Assembly: GCA_958437495.1 (NCBI GenBank) | Contig: CAUBOH010000002.1 | Span: forward strand, 62,001 to 126,000 | DNA length: 64,000 nucleotides | Direction of reading: 5' to 3' | From: an uncultured Collinsella sp. | Lineage (GTDB): Bacteria > Actinomycetota > Coriobacteriia > Coriobacteriales > Coriobacteriaceae | Shown here: in pieces, positions 26,272 to 34,331 of the stretch | How positions within the stretch are numbered: the stretch's first letter is position 1 | How the letters are laid out: each line of letters opens with the position of its first letter | Notes under the pieces: model-generated | The model's input: only the letters and a program-made list of their open reading frames with translations | Database searches by the model: none | Told to the model about the DNA's origin: nothing | Translations under genes and position numbers: made by a program

Positions 26272-27740
26272 CGGGCGCCGCCTTCCCCACCTGCGGCGTT
26301 GCAGCTAGCAAGCGAGACCACCTCAACGGATGGGTTCCCCTCGGCAGAGGGGTCCTCCCCGACAGGCGACTCAGCAAGCGCCCCGACTTCGGCAAGCTCC
26401 TCGGCATCCGCGCCCGCGCCACGCGCGCTGACGAGGAACACGGGGTTTTGCGCCTTCATAAGATGGTGCGAACCTACAGCCTCGGCGCGGGCGGCCGACA
26501 CCTGGCACGCCTCGAACCCCTTAAAGCGCGAACCCGAGAGGAGCGCGCACGCCTCGGTGAGCGTCTCAACGGTGACGCATGGCACGCACAGGCGAACCTG
26601 CGAGTTCTTCTCGAGCGCCGCCTCCACGATGGAGGGAAGCTCGCCCGCGCTCCCGCCGACGAACACGGCGTCGGGGACGGGCAGTTTCGCGAGCGCTTCG
26701 GGGGCGACACCGGGGACCGCATGCACGTTGCCGCACCCGAATGCATCCGCGTTCTCTCGGATGAGCCGCACGCCGGCCGCGTTGCGCTCGACCGCCCATA
26801 CCGACCCCGCTCGCGCGACGAGCGCCGCCTCAATCGACACGCTCCCCGTGCCGGCGCCAACGTCCCACACGGTGTCGGTCGCGGTAAGGCGCAGCTTCGC
26901 GAGCGCGACGGCGCGCACCTCCTGCTTGGTCATGGGAACGTCGCCGCGGATGAAGAGCTCGTCGGGAATGCCCGAGGAAGCGTACGGCCAGCGGGAGCTC
27001 GAGGCGCGGGATGCGCCCGCAGAGTCCGCCGCGGAAGAAGCCGCCGCGGGCGCAGACGCGCCGGCCGGCGCCTCGGAGGCTGCGCTAGAGCCCGCAGGCG
27101 ACCCGTTGCCGCCTGCGAACTCGATAAGCATCACGTTCAAGTCGTCGAACGTCTGACCTGCGATTTCACTTGCGGTCGCGCAGGTGATGCGCTCGTCGGG
27201 GTACGACAGGCGCTCGGCCACCGTCACGCGCGCGTCCCCGAAGCCCGCTTGCACAAGCTCGCCCGAAAGCCGCGAGGGGTCTTCCCCGCCCGACGTGGCG
27301 AGGAAGAGCTCACCTGCGCGCTCGGCCTCGGCCACGATGTCGCACGCCACGCCGTGAGCGCTCGCGAAGCGCCAATCCTGCCATGGACGCGCGAGGCGCG
27401 CGGCGAGATACGACGCTGAGCTTATGCCGGGAATGACGCGCACGTCCACCTGCGCGTCGCCGGAGAGTGCCTCCACCAGGCGGCGTGCGCCGCTGAACAG
27501 CCCCACATCGCCCGTCATCACGACCACGGCGCGCTGCCACGACGCCGCATCGGTGAGCGCGGCGACGATGTCCGCCGTCTTCACGAGCTCGCATCTCACC
27601 ACGTCGGGCGGCACGTCGATGCCGGCAAGCGCGCGATGAGCGCCGATGACCACGTCGGCGATGCCGATCGCGTCGAGCGCCGCGCGCGAGAGCAAGTCGG
27701 GGTTTCCGGGCCCCGCCCCGATGATCGTTACCTTTCGCAT
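26268..27740 (-). CDS. cbiET: CbiE-CbiT fusion methyltransferase/decarboxylase
   Basis: A 490-residue fusion equivalent to CobL. Residues 1-200 are the tetrapyrrole methylase CbiE (IIGAGPGNPDLLSRAA, VVMTGDVGLFSGAR) that methylates C5. An Ala/Ser/Gly linker spans about 205-240. From about 250 is CbiT (IPDELFIRGDVPMTKQEVRAVALAKLRL, DVGAGTGSVSIEAAL) that methylates C15 and decarboxylates C12. The tail of about 45 residues after the CbiT core is acidic and low complexity. The start at 27740 overlaps cbiH by 13 nt. Confidence 0.94.
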   Translation of the reverse strand: MRKVTIIGAGPGNPDLLSRAALDAIGIADVVIGAHRALAGIDVPPDVVRCELVKTADIVAALTDAASWQRAVVVMTGDVGLFSGARRLVEALSGDAQVDVRVIPGISSASYLAARLARPWQDWRFASAHGVACDIVAEAERAGELFLATSGGEDPSRLSGELVQAGFGDARVTVAERLSYPDERITCATASEIAGQTFDDLNVMLIEFAGGNGSPAGSSAASEAPAGASAPAAASSAADSAGASRASSSRWPYASSGIPDELFIRGDVPMTKQEVRAVALAKLRLTATDTVWDVGAGTGSVSIEAALVARAGSVWAVERNAAGVRLIRENADAFGCGNVHAVPGVAPEALAKLPVPDAVFVGGSAGELPSIVEAALEKNSQVRLCVPCVTVETLTEACALLSGSRFKGFEACQVSAARAEAVGSHHLMKAQNPVFLVSARGAGADAEELAEVGALAESPVGEDPSAEGNPSVEVVSLASCNAAGGEGGAR

Positions 27741-28471
27741 GGAATCTCCCGATACCCGCGCGGCGTGACCATACGGCCGCCTACGCGCTTCGTGTCCACG
27801 TTGCCGACGAACACGGTGGTGAACATGTCGGCGTCGAACTCCCCCAGCTCGGAGAGCCTGCACATGCCCGACTGCTGCCCCTCGCGCCCGATGTTGCGTA
27901 CCCAGCCGCAGAGCGTGTCGGGGGCCTTCCATTCGAGCATAATCTTCGCCGCGCGCGAGAGCCTGTCGGCGCGCTTTCTGCTGCGCGGGTTGTACAAACA
28001 GATGCAGAAGTCGGCGCTCGCCACGGCGGCGAGCCTGCGCTCGATGACCTCCCACGGCGTGAGCAGGTCGGAGAGCGACACGACCGCGAAGTCGTGGGCA
28101 AGCGGGGCGCCGAGCACCGCCGACCCGCTCTGAGCCGCGGTGGCCCCGGCGATAACTTCCACGTCTACATCGGGGTAGTCCTCCGCAAGCTCCAGCACGG
28201 GGCTCGCCATGCCGTACACGCCCGCGTCACCGCTGCACACGAGCGCCACGGCTTCTCCGCTCTGCGCGCGCGAAAGCGCCAGGCGGCATCGTTCGACCTC
28301 GTGCATCATCGGCGTCGCGAGATGCGCCGCGTCAGGCACGGCGGAGAGCGCGAGCTCCACGTATTTCGTGTACCCCACAACGATGTCGGCCGCCTCGAGC
28401 GCGCGCCGGGCCGCAATCGTCATGCCGTCGGGGCCGCCCGGGCCGATCCCCACCACGAAGAGCTTTCCCAT
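27728..28471 (-). CDS. cbiH: cobalt-precorrin-3B C17-methyltransferase
   Basis: Ring-contraction methylase CbiH/CobJ, 247 residues. LFVVGIGPGGPDGMT, IVVGYTKYVELA, LVCSGDAGVYGMA, EVIAGATAAQSGSAVLGAPLAHDF and LYNPRSRKRADRL are characteristic. ATG 28471 is preferred because AAGGAG lies 5-6 nt upstream; GTG 28474 is too close to it. The stop of cbiG overlaps this start. Confidence 0.95.
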   Translation of the reverse strand: MGKLFVVGIGPGGPDGMTIAARRALEAADIVVGYTKYVELALSAVPDAAHLATPMMHEVERCRLALSRAQSGEAVALVCSGDAGVYGMASPVLELAEDYPDVDVEVIAGATAAQSGSAVLGAPLAHDFAVVSLSDLLTPWEVIERRLAAVASADFCICLYNPRSRKRADRLSRAAKIMLEWKAPDTLCGWVRNIGREGQQSGMCRLSELGEFDADMFTTVFVGNVDTKRVGGRMVTPRGYREIPCER

Positions 28472-29604
28472 CACCGCTCCTTAAACGAAAGTTCGATAGT
28501 TACCTTGGAAAACGCGACGGTCACGCCGCCGTGTGCGAGCTTCGGGAAGATAAGTTTGCCCCCGTCCGCGAGCGCCGCGCGCTCGCACACGTTGTCGACC
28601 CCCACCGTCGCGCGCACGAAATCAGATGGCGAAACGCTGCCTTCGACCTGCGACAACTCATCTGCGGAATACGTCGCAAGCGGGATATTCCGCGCGCGGC
28701 AGAAGGCGAGCAGACCCTCCTCGTGCGCCTTCACGTCGATCGTCGCCGCCTCGCGCACGGCCGAAGGCGAGATACCCGCCTGCCCGCACGCGAGAAGAAA
28801 CGCCTCCTCGATCGCTTCGGCGCATGCACCGCGACGGCACCCTATGCCCGCAACGATGCAGGGCACGACAAGGCGAAGCGGCTCGGGCGCAGGCGCCTGC
28901 GCCCGCACGCCCGCCGGCTTCCCCGTCTCACCGGCGGGCACGACCTTGCCCGTTGTCTCCGCCGCGCGAACGGACGCACCTGCATTCGCGTCAGCAAACA
29001 GCGACACGACGATATCGGCCCGAGCGCGGTCGGACGCAATGTCAACCCCCTCAGGCGGCTGTCCCGAAATCGGCATGTCGGAATAGAGCGCCACGCGCCC
29101 GCCCGAAAGCAGCCGCACCGACACTCGCTTGATGGCCTCGGGATTCGAAACGGCGAGCCCCGCACAGCGCGCCCACGTATCCACCGCCCACACGCCGCGG
29201 ACATCGGTCGCCGTGGTGATGACGGGGATGGCGCCTACCGCGCGTGCCACAGTTTGCGCAAGCTCGTTCGCACCGCCCAAATGCCCCGACAAAAGCGGGA
29301 CGGCAAAGCGCCCTGCCTCGTCGATCACCACAACCGCGGAATCGTTTGCCTTCGAGGCGACATGCGGCGCGATCGCCCGCACGGCGATGCCCGCCGCGCC
29401 CACGAACAGAAGCGCGTCCGACGCTTCCCACGCGTGCGCCGTCCATGCGCGCAGGTCGGCCTTCCCCTCGCCGAACCCGCGCGAAACGGAAACGTCCCAG
29501 CCAGGGTCATCTTCACCTGTCTGCGCGCAATCGGAAAGCGCGCGTGCGGTGCGCTCCGCAAACGCATACCCCCTCTCGGTGAACGCTATGCAGGAAACCC
29601 TCAT
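28471..29604 (-). CDS. cbiG: cobalt-precorrin-5A hydrolase
   Basis: CbiG opens the lactone and removes C20 as acetaldehyde, a step specific to the anaerobic pathway. 377 residues: ALLFVGAAGIAVRAIAPHVASK, LLSGHLGGANELA and TTATDVRGVWAVDTWA in the N-terminal part; VAGIGCRRGACAEAIEEAF and ATIDVKAHEEGLLAF in the C-terminal part. A Gly/Ala/Pro-rich linker (about 205-240) joins them. Confidence 0.95.
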   Translation of the reverse strand: MRVSCIAFTERGYAFAERTARALSDCAQTGEDDPGWDVSVSRGFGEGKADLRAWTAHAWEASDALLFVGAAGIAVRAIAPHVASKANDSAVVVIDEAGRFAVPLLSGHLGGANELAQTVARAVGAIPVITTATDVRGVWAVDTWARCAGLAVSNPEAIKRVSVRLLSGGRVALYSDMPISGQPPEGVDIASDRARADIVVSLFADANAGASVRAAETTGKVVPAGETGKPAGVRAQAPAPEPLRLVVPCIVAGIGCRRGACAEAIEEAFLLACGQAGISPSAVREAATIDVKAHEEGLLAFCRARNIPLATYSADELSQVEGSVSPSDFVRATVGVDNVCERAALADGGKLIFPKLAHGGVTVAFSKVTIELSFKER

Positions 29605-30294
29605 CTAGCGCACCACCATCGTCGAGAAGTAGCTGCCCCGATCGGGCACATCGTCGAGCGAGCGGTACACGCGCTCGCCCGGAAGCCCACAGTCCTCTAC
29701 GAGCTCGGCACCGTCGAAGGCGCCCTCGTCGCGAAGGATGCGCTTCGTGTCCGCAAGCGAGCGGCGCGCCTTCATGACTACCATCGTCCCCGGCCAGCCG
29801 ATTGCGTGGCGCACGTCGTCGTAGCCGCCGGGCACGATGTGCAGAGGCGACGACATCTCGGGCGTGAGGTCGCGCTCGAGCGCCGCGGCGACCGCGCAGA
29901 AGCTCGGCACGCCGGGAATGGCGCGCGCCTCGAACCCGCGGGCGCGCACGTCGGGCGCTATGCGCTGGAAGGTGACGTAGATGCTCGGGTCCCCCAGGTT
30001 CAGCAGCGCGACGTCGCGGACCGCATCCAGGTGCGCGACAAGCTCGCGAACAAGCGAGGCATGCTCGGCCGCGCGGCGCTCGGCGTCGCGCGTCATCGAG
30101 AATCGCACGGGGATCACCGTCTTGCCTGTAAGGTCGACGGCGCCGCGCACGATGTCGAGCGCGACCATGGCCCCGTCAGCCGTCTGCGGTGCAGCGATGA
30201 CCGGACACGATTCGATTGTGCGGACGGCCTTGATCGTGAGCAGCTCGGGGTCGCCAGGCCCCGTGCCCACCCCGTACAGCACGCCTTTACTCAT
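29605..30294 (-). CDS. cbiL: cobalt-factor II C20-methyltransferase
   Basis: CbiL/CobI, 229 residues. LYGVGTGPGDPELLTIKAVRTI, LLNLGDPSIYVTF, IPGVPSFCAVAAAL and MVVMKARRSLAD are tetrapyrrole methylase motifs of the C20 subfamily. The start overlaps the cbiD stop. Confidence 0.94.
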   Translation of the reverse strand: MSKGVLYGVGTGPGDPELLTIKAVRTIESCPVIAAPQTADGAMVALDIVRGAVDLTGKTVIPVRFSMTRDAERRAAEHASLVRELVAHLDAVRDVALLNLGDPSIYVTFQRIAPDVRARGFEARAIPGVPSFCAVAAALERDLTPEMSSPLHIVPGGYDDVRHAIGWPGTMVVMKARRSLADTKRILRDEGAFDGAELVEDCGLPGERVYRSLDDVPDRGSYFSTMVVR

Positions 30295-31471
30295 ACGTCG
30301 CCCCCAATTCCCCGATAACTGCATCGGCGCCCGACGTGCGGAAAAGCTCGCGGCGCTCGGCGTCGAACACGACCGCGGCGATGTCGCATGCGCCCGCCGC
30401 GCGGCGGCGCAACCTGTCCTCGATTGCCGCAGCAAGCGAGGCGCGCGCAGCGTCCCCCACGCCGGCGGCCTCGATTACCTCGAGTGCCGCCGTGGTCGTG
30501 ACCGACGACATAATCTCGCGCACGGTCTTCGCGCCCGCGCCGGCCAAGGCCGCGTGGGCGGCCAGAATCTCCGCGCGGCAGTCGGCGGTACGCGAATGGG
30601 TGTCCATGATGCCGCCCGCGACCTTCACCAGCTTGCCGATGTGTCCCACAAGAAGGACATTGGTAAATCCCTCGCGAACGCAGCAATCAATCGCATCGCC
30701 CACGAAGTTGGAGATGAAGACCACCGGCGCACCGTTTAGGTGGAAATGCCCCGAGATGAACTGCCCGCCGTAGTTGCCGGGCGTGAGCACGACTCCGCGC
30801 CGCCCCATAGCCGCATGCTGCCGGATCTCGAGCTCGATGCTGTCGCGCAAGGCAGTGAGGCTGCGCGGCTCGACGATGCCCGTCGTGCCCAGGATGGAGA
30901 TTCCGTCCTCTATCCCCAGGTGCGGATTGAAGGTCTTTTCGGCAAGGGCAACACCCTCGGGCACCGAAATCGTCACAGCAATATTTCCAGAAAAGCCGTG
31001 CGCGGCGCACACCTCGCGCACCGCCGAAGTGATCATCGCGCGCGGCGTCGCGTTGATGGCGGCCGCCCCCACCGGCTGCTCGAGCCCGGGCAACGTCACG
31101 CGCCCCACGCCCACGCCGCCATCGACGGAAACTTCCGATTCGCGCGCGGGCACGCCCTTGCTGCCCGCCGCGCCCGTGCCCGACCCCGCATGTTCCACGC
31201 GCGCGTACACGAGCACGCCGTCGGTCACATCGGCATCGTCGCCTGCGTCCTTTCGCACGGCGCACTGGGCGCACCCCTCGCCGATACATGCGTCGACCAC
31301 GTCCGTCTCGACGGGCAGCCCGCCGGGGGTGACGATCGACACGCAGCCGACGGGCTTTCGTGACAAGAGCATCTCGCAGGCCGCCTTCGCCGCGAGCGTG
31401 GCGCAGCTCCCCGTGGTATAGCCGCAGCGAAGGCGGGTCGTCCCGGTATATATGTAGTGCTCGAAGGCCAC
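30287..31471 (-). CDS. cbiD: cobalt-precorrin-5B C1-methyltransferase
   Basis: CbiD, another marker of the anaerobic route, 394 residues. LRCGYTTGSCATLAAKAA at the N-terminus, INATPRAMIT, GIEDGISILGTTGIVEPRS, LTPGNYGGQF and VLLVGHIGKLVKVAGGIMDTHS are diagnostic. GTG 31471 begins one base after the cbiF stop. Confidence 0.95.
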   Translation of the reverse strand: MAFEHYIYTGTTRLRCGYTTGSCATLAAKAACEMLLSRKPVGCVSIVTPGGLPVETDVVDACIGEGCAQCAVRKDAGDDADVTDGVLVYARVEHAGSGTGAAGSKGVPARESEVSVDGGVGVGRVTLPGLEQPVGAAAINATPRAMITSAVREVCAAHGFSGNIAVTISVPEGVALAEKTFNPHLGIEDGISILGTTGIVEPRSLTALRDSIELEIRQHAAMGRRGVVLTPGNYGGQFISGHFHLNGAPVVFISNFVGDAIDCCVREGFTNVLLVGHIGKLVKVAGGIMDTHSRTADCRAEILAAHAALAGAGAKTVREIMSSVTTTAALEVIEAAGVGDAARASLAAAIEDRLRRRAAGACDIAAVVFDAERRELFRTSGADAVIGELGATYE

Positions 31472-31472
31472 G

Positions 31473-32264
31473 CTAGCTTCTCGCCTTCCGATACCCCGTG
31501 GCAAACGAAGGGTCGTAAAGCTTGCTGCGCTCGTACGACTCCGCTTGCGCGCCGTCGTGCGCAAGCCCGCCGCGAGCTCCGAGAACGCGGCCCACCACCA
31601 CGAGCGCCGTGCGGTCGATGCCCTCTCGCGCGCCCGCATCGGCGAGCGTGCCCACTGTGCAGCGCACCACGCGCTCCTCAGGCCAGGTCGCCTTGTACAC
31701 GAGCGCCGCCGGCTCGTCGGAGCTGCGGCCCGCGGCCAAAAGCTCGGCGGAAAGCTCGGCGAGCATACCCGAGCTCAGGAAGATGACCATAGTCGAGCCG
31801 CTTTCCGCCATGGTGCGCATGCCCTCTCCCGCGGGCATGGGGGTGCGTCCGGAAAGCCGCGTGATCACGACCGACTGGCTGATTCCCGGCAGCGTGTATT
31901 CCTGGCGAAGCGCCGCCGCGGCACCGCAAAAGCTCGACACGCCGGGCACCACCTCGTAGTCCACGCCGCGCGCGTCGAGCGCGTCCATCTGCTCCTGGAT
32001 GGCGCCGTACAGGCACGGGTCGCCCGTGTGCAGGCGCACCACTTCCTCGCCCCGCGCATCTGCCGCGCACATCACGTCGAGCACTTCCTCCAAGGTCATG
32101 TGCGCGCTGTCGTAGACGATGCAGGATTCCTTGCACTCAGCGAGCAGCTCGGGATTCACAAGGCTTCCCGCCCAAACGACCACGTCGGCCGCGCGCAGAA
32201 GGCGCGCCCCGCGCAGCGTGATAAGGTCGGCGGCGCCCGAGCCTGCGCCAACGATATGAATCAT
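31473..32264 (-). CDS. cbiF: cobalt-precorrin-4 C11-methyltransferase
   Basis: CbiF/CobM, 263 residues, the first gene of the minus-strand operon. MIHIVGAGSGAADLITLRGARLL, VVWAGSLVNPELL, LHTGDPCLYGAIQEQMDAL and VPGVSSFCGAAAALRQEYTLP are diagnostic. GGAAGGGAAGG precedes ATG 32264; the longer frame starting upstream is not supported. No cobalamin riboswitch is visible on this strand upstream of it, unlike the divergent operon. Confidence 0.95.
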   Translation of the reverse strand: MIHIVGAGSGAADLITLRGARLLRAADVVVWAGSLVNPELLAECKESCIVYDSAHMTLEEVLDVMCAADARGEEVVRLHTGDPCLYGAIQEQMDALDARGVDYEVVPGVSSFCGAAAALRQEYTLPGISQSVVITRLSGRTPMPAGEGMRTMAESGSTMVIFLSSGMLAELSAELLAAGRSSDEPAALVYKATWPEERVVRCTVGTLADAGAREGIDRTALVVVGRVLGARGGLAHDGAQAESYERSKLYDPSFATGYRKARS

Positions 32265-32395
32265 CCGAGCCTTCCCTTCCCGTTTCTCATCGCAACCGTT
32301 TACGCCGCCATTCGCGCAGCGGGCCAAACACGGCGCCTGCGGCGGCAATCGGCGCAAATACGCAGGCAGGAGGCGCAATGCCGCCCGCCCTGGCT

Positions 32396-32424
32396 TTGAC
32401 ACGTTCACAAGTGCCCACTATCAT
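32396..32424 (+). promoter_or_regulatory. consensus sigma-70 promoter
   Basis: TTGACA (32396-32401), a 17-base spacer and TATCAT (32419-32424). It is placed to transcribe the cobalamin riboswitch and cbiK operon. ACTATcATAGT around the -10 box is palindromic. Confidence 0.85.
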
Positions 32425-32479
32425 AGTAAAAGTTTCGGCAACGAGCATATGACAATCGGATAAAAGGAAATGACCGGCG

Positions 32480-32600
32480 CGGCGCCCGCACAGCCCGCGC
32501 AGGCTTGCGGAGGGAACCAGGTGGGAATCCTGGGCAAGGGACATTACTGTATAGGACGCGCGGGCGAACCGCCTCGCGCCCCAAGCCAGACTGCTTCGCC
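32480..32600 (+). ncRNA. cobalamin riboswitch
   Basis: The conserved core GGGAA...GGTGGGAATCC (32512-32530) and the downstream GGGACATTACTGTA match the AdoCbl riboswitch consensus, and the B12 box is AAGCCAGACTGC (32583-32594). It lies within the 5' leader between the promoter (start near 32431) and the chelatase gene at 32723, so the ABC importer operon should be repressed when cobalamin is plentiful. The expression platform is probably the hairpin-rich stretch 32610-32700. Confidence 0.9.
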
Positions 32601-32722
32601 TTTTCCTCACGGCATCGCCGTGGCGTTAGCTCCTTGTGAACCCCGAGGGGTGCGCTTTTCTTTCGCTTGTGCCGACAAGCAACTGTCGCCGGGGGACCGG
32701 CAAACCGAGGAAAGGAAAAACC

Positions 32723-33649
32723 ATGTCCGACCAGATGTCACGCCGCGGCTTCATGGGCGCCGCAGCAACCGGAGCCGTCGCGCTCGCCGGAGTCGCGCTC
32801 GCGGGCTGCTCCAACACCTCCGCGAGTTCCGAGAAATCGAGTGAAAAGGAGAAGGCCGTGAAGCCGGTCATCCTCGTCACGAGCTTCGGCACGAGCTACA
32901 ACGACTCGCGCCACATCACCATCGGCGCCATCGAAGACGCTATCCGCGAGAAGTACTGGCAGGACTACGACATCCGCCGCGCCTTCACCGCGCAGATCAT
33001 CATCGACAAGCTGAAGAAGCGCGACGGCATCACGATCGACAACATGACCGAGGCGCTCGACCGCTGCGTGGAAGACGGCGTGAAGGAAATCGTCGTGCAG
33101 CCGACGCATCTCATGGGTGGCCTGGAATACACCGACGTGAAAGACGAGCTCGACAAGTACGCCGACAAGTTCGACAAAATCTCGCTCGGCGACCCGCTGC
33201 TCACCTCCGACGATGACTACAAGAAGGTGGCCGCAGCCATTAAGGAGAACATGGCGTCCTTCGACGACGGCAAGACGGCGCTGTGCCTCATGGGCCACGG
33301 CACCGAAGCCGATTCCAACGCCGACTATGCCAAGATGCAGGAAGTGTTCAAGAACGAGGGCTTGACGCAGTTCTTCGTCGGCACCGTCGAGGCTGAACCG
33401 ACCTGCGAGGATGTTATCGCCGCCGCGAGCGCCGCAGGCTACAAGAAGGCCGTGCTCGCGCCGTTCATGGTGGTCGCGGGCGACCACGCGAACAACGACA
33501 TGGCAGACGAGACCGACCCCGACAGCTGGGCTGCGAAGTTCGTGGCCGCCGGCTTCGAAGTGACGTGCCTGCTCCAGGGTCTGGGACAGAACGTCGCGGT
33601 CGACGACATCTACGTCTCGCACGTGGACGACGCCATCGCCAAGCTGTAA
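32723..33649 (+). CDS. exported CbiK-type cobaltochelatase lipoprotein
   Basis: 308 residues. The N-terminus has a Tat-like motif (SRRGFMG), a hydrophobic stretch and a lipobox (LAGC, cleavage before Cys about residue 26), so the mature protein should be a lipoprotein on the outer face of the membrane. The mature part is CbiK-like: VTSFGTSYNDSRHITIGAIE, VVQPTHLMGGLEY, LCLMGHGTEADSNADY and FMVVAGDHANNDM retain the histidines that act in metal insertion into sirohydrochlorin. Cytosolic CbiK would be expected for B12 synthesis; exported homologues (CbiK-P) are known in Desulfovibrio. GAGGAAAGG precedes ATG 32723. It is the first gene after the riboswitch. Confidence 0.88.
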   Translation: MSDQMSRRGFMGAAATGAVALAGVALAGCSNTSASSEKSSEKEKAVKPVILVTSFGTSYNDSRHITIGAIEDAIREKYWQDYDIRRAFTAQIIIDKLKKRDGITIDNMTEALDRCVEDGVKEIVVQPTHLMGGLEYTDVKDELDKYADKFDKISLGDPLLTSDDDYKKVAAAIKENMASFDDGKTALCLMGHGTEADSNADYAKMQEVFKNEGLTQFFVGTVEAEPTCEDVIAAASAAGYKKAVLAPFMVVAGDHANNDMADETDPDSWAAKFVAAGFEVTCLLQGLGQNVAVDDIYVSHVDDAIAKL

Positions 33650-33684
33650 ACTCGCCGCGCATGGGGGCGCCGGTCGCGTCTCCG

Positions 33685-33731
33685 TGCAACGGGCATGCGC
33701 CTTCCCCGACCGACGGCGCATGCCCGTTGCA
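33685..33731. terminator. perfect 17-bp hairpin after cbiK
   Basis: TGCAACGGGCATGCGCC pairs with its exact complement around a 13-nt loop. Only ATTTGC follows, so it may work as partial terminator or as an mRNA stabiliser that lowers expression of the genes below relative to the chelatase. Confidence 0.6.
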
Positions 33732-33793
33732 TTTGCATCCCGCCCGCCTACCGCACGGCGCGGGCGGTTGAACCGATTGAAAGGAACCCCTCC

Positions 33794-34327
33794 TTGTTGA
33801 AGAAAACCCTCGTCTTCGCCCTGTCGGCGGCGCTTCTCGCGTTCTCGCTCGCCGGCTGCGGCGGAAATTCAATCGACAGCGCAAAGGCAAGCGATGCCGA
33901 TTCCCAGGAAAAGACCGAACAGGCGGCCGATGCGCCCGAGGGCGCAAGCGCTGCCCCCATCACCGCCGACAAGGTGGCCGACGGCACCTATCCGATCACC
34001 GTAGATTCCAGCTCGAACATGTTCAGGATTGTGGACGCCCAGCTCATCGTGGAAAACGGCTCCATGCACTGCGTGATGACACTTTCCGGCACGGGCTACG
34101 GCAAGCTCTTCATGGGCACGGGCAACGAGGCTGCCGCCGCAAGCGAGGCCGACTTCATCCCCTATGTGGAAAACGCGGAAGGCAAGTACACCTACGACGT
34201 GCCCGTTGATGCGCTCGACGAGGACACCGCCTGCGCCGCGTGGAGCATTAAAAGGGAGCGGTGGTACGACCGCACGCTCGTATTCGAATCCGCCGGCGTC
34301 GATCTGCGCGCCGACGCGCTGAAGTAA
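33794..34327 (+). CDS. surface lipoprotein of the chelatase/ABC operon
   Basis: 177 residues with a signal peptide ending in the lipobox SLAGC. After a linker, one compact beta-rich domain follows: DGTYPITVDSSSNMFRIVDAQL, MTLSGTGYGKLFMGTG, YTYDVPVDALDEDTACAAWS, RTLVFES. The same type of domain begins the next protein, so the two probably bind the same ligand class. TTG 33794 is taken as the start because AAGGAA lies 7 nt upstream and the signal peptide begins there; TTG 33797 is equally possible. The function is unknown; binding of a corrinoid or metal tetrapyrrole is inferred from context. Confidence 0.72.
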   Translation: MLKKTLVFALSAALLAFSLAGCGGNSIDSAKASDADSQEKTEQAADAPEGASAAPITADKVADGTYPITVDSSSNMFRIVDAQLIVENGSMHCVMTLSGTGYGKLFMGTGNEAAAASEADFIPYVENAEGKYTYDVPVDALDEDTACAAWSIKRERWYDRTLVFESAGVDLRADALK

Positions 34328-34331
34328 CGCC

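Noticed and set aside
32265..32395. Cobalamin riboswitch on the minus strand before cbiF
   Set aside because: A stretch AAAGCCAGGG resembles a B12 box, but the GGTG-GAATCC core and the usual following motif are absent.
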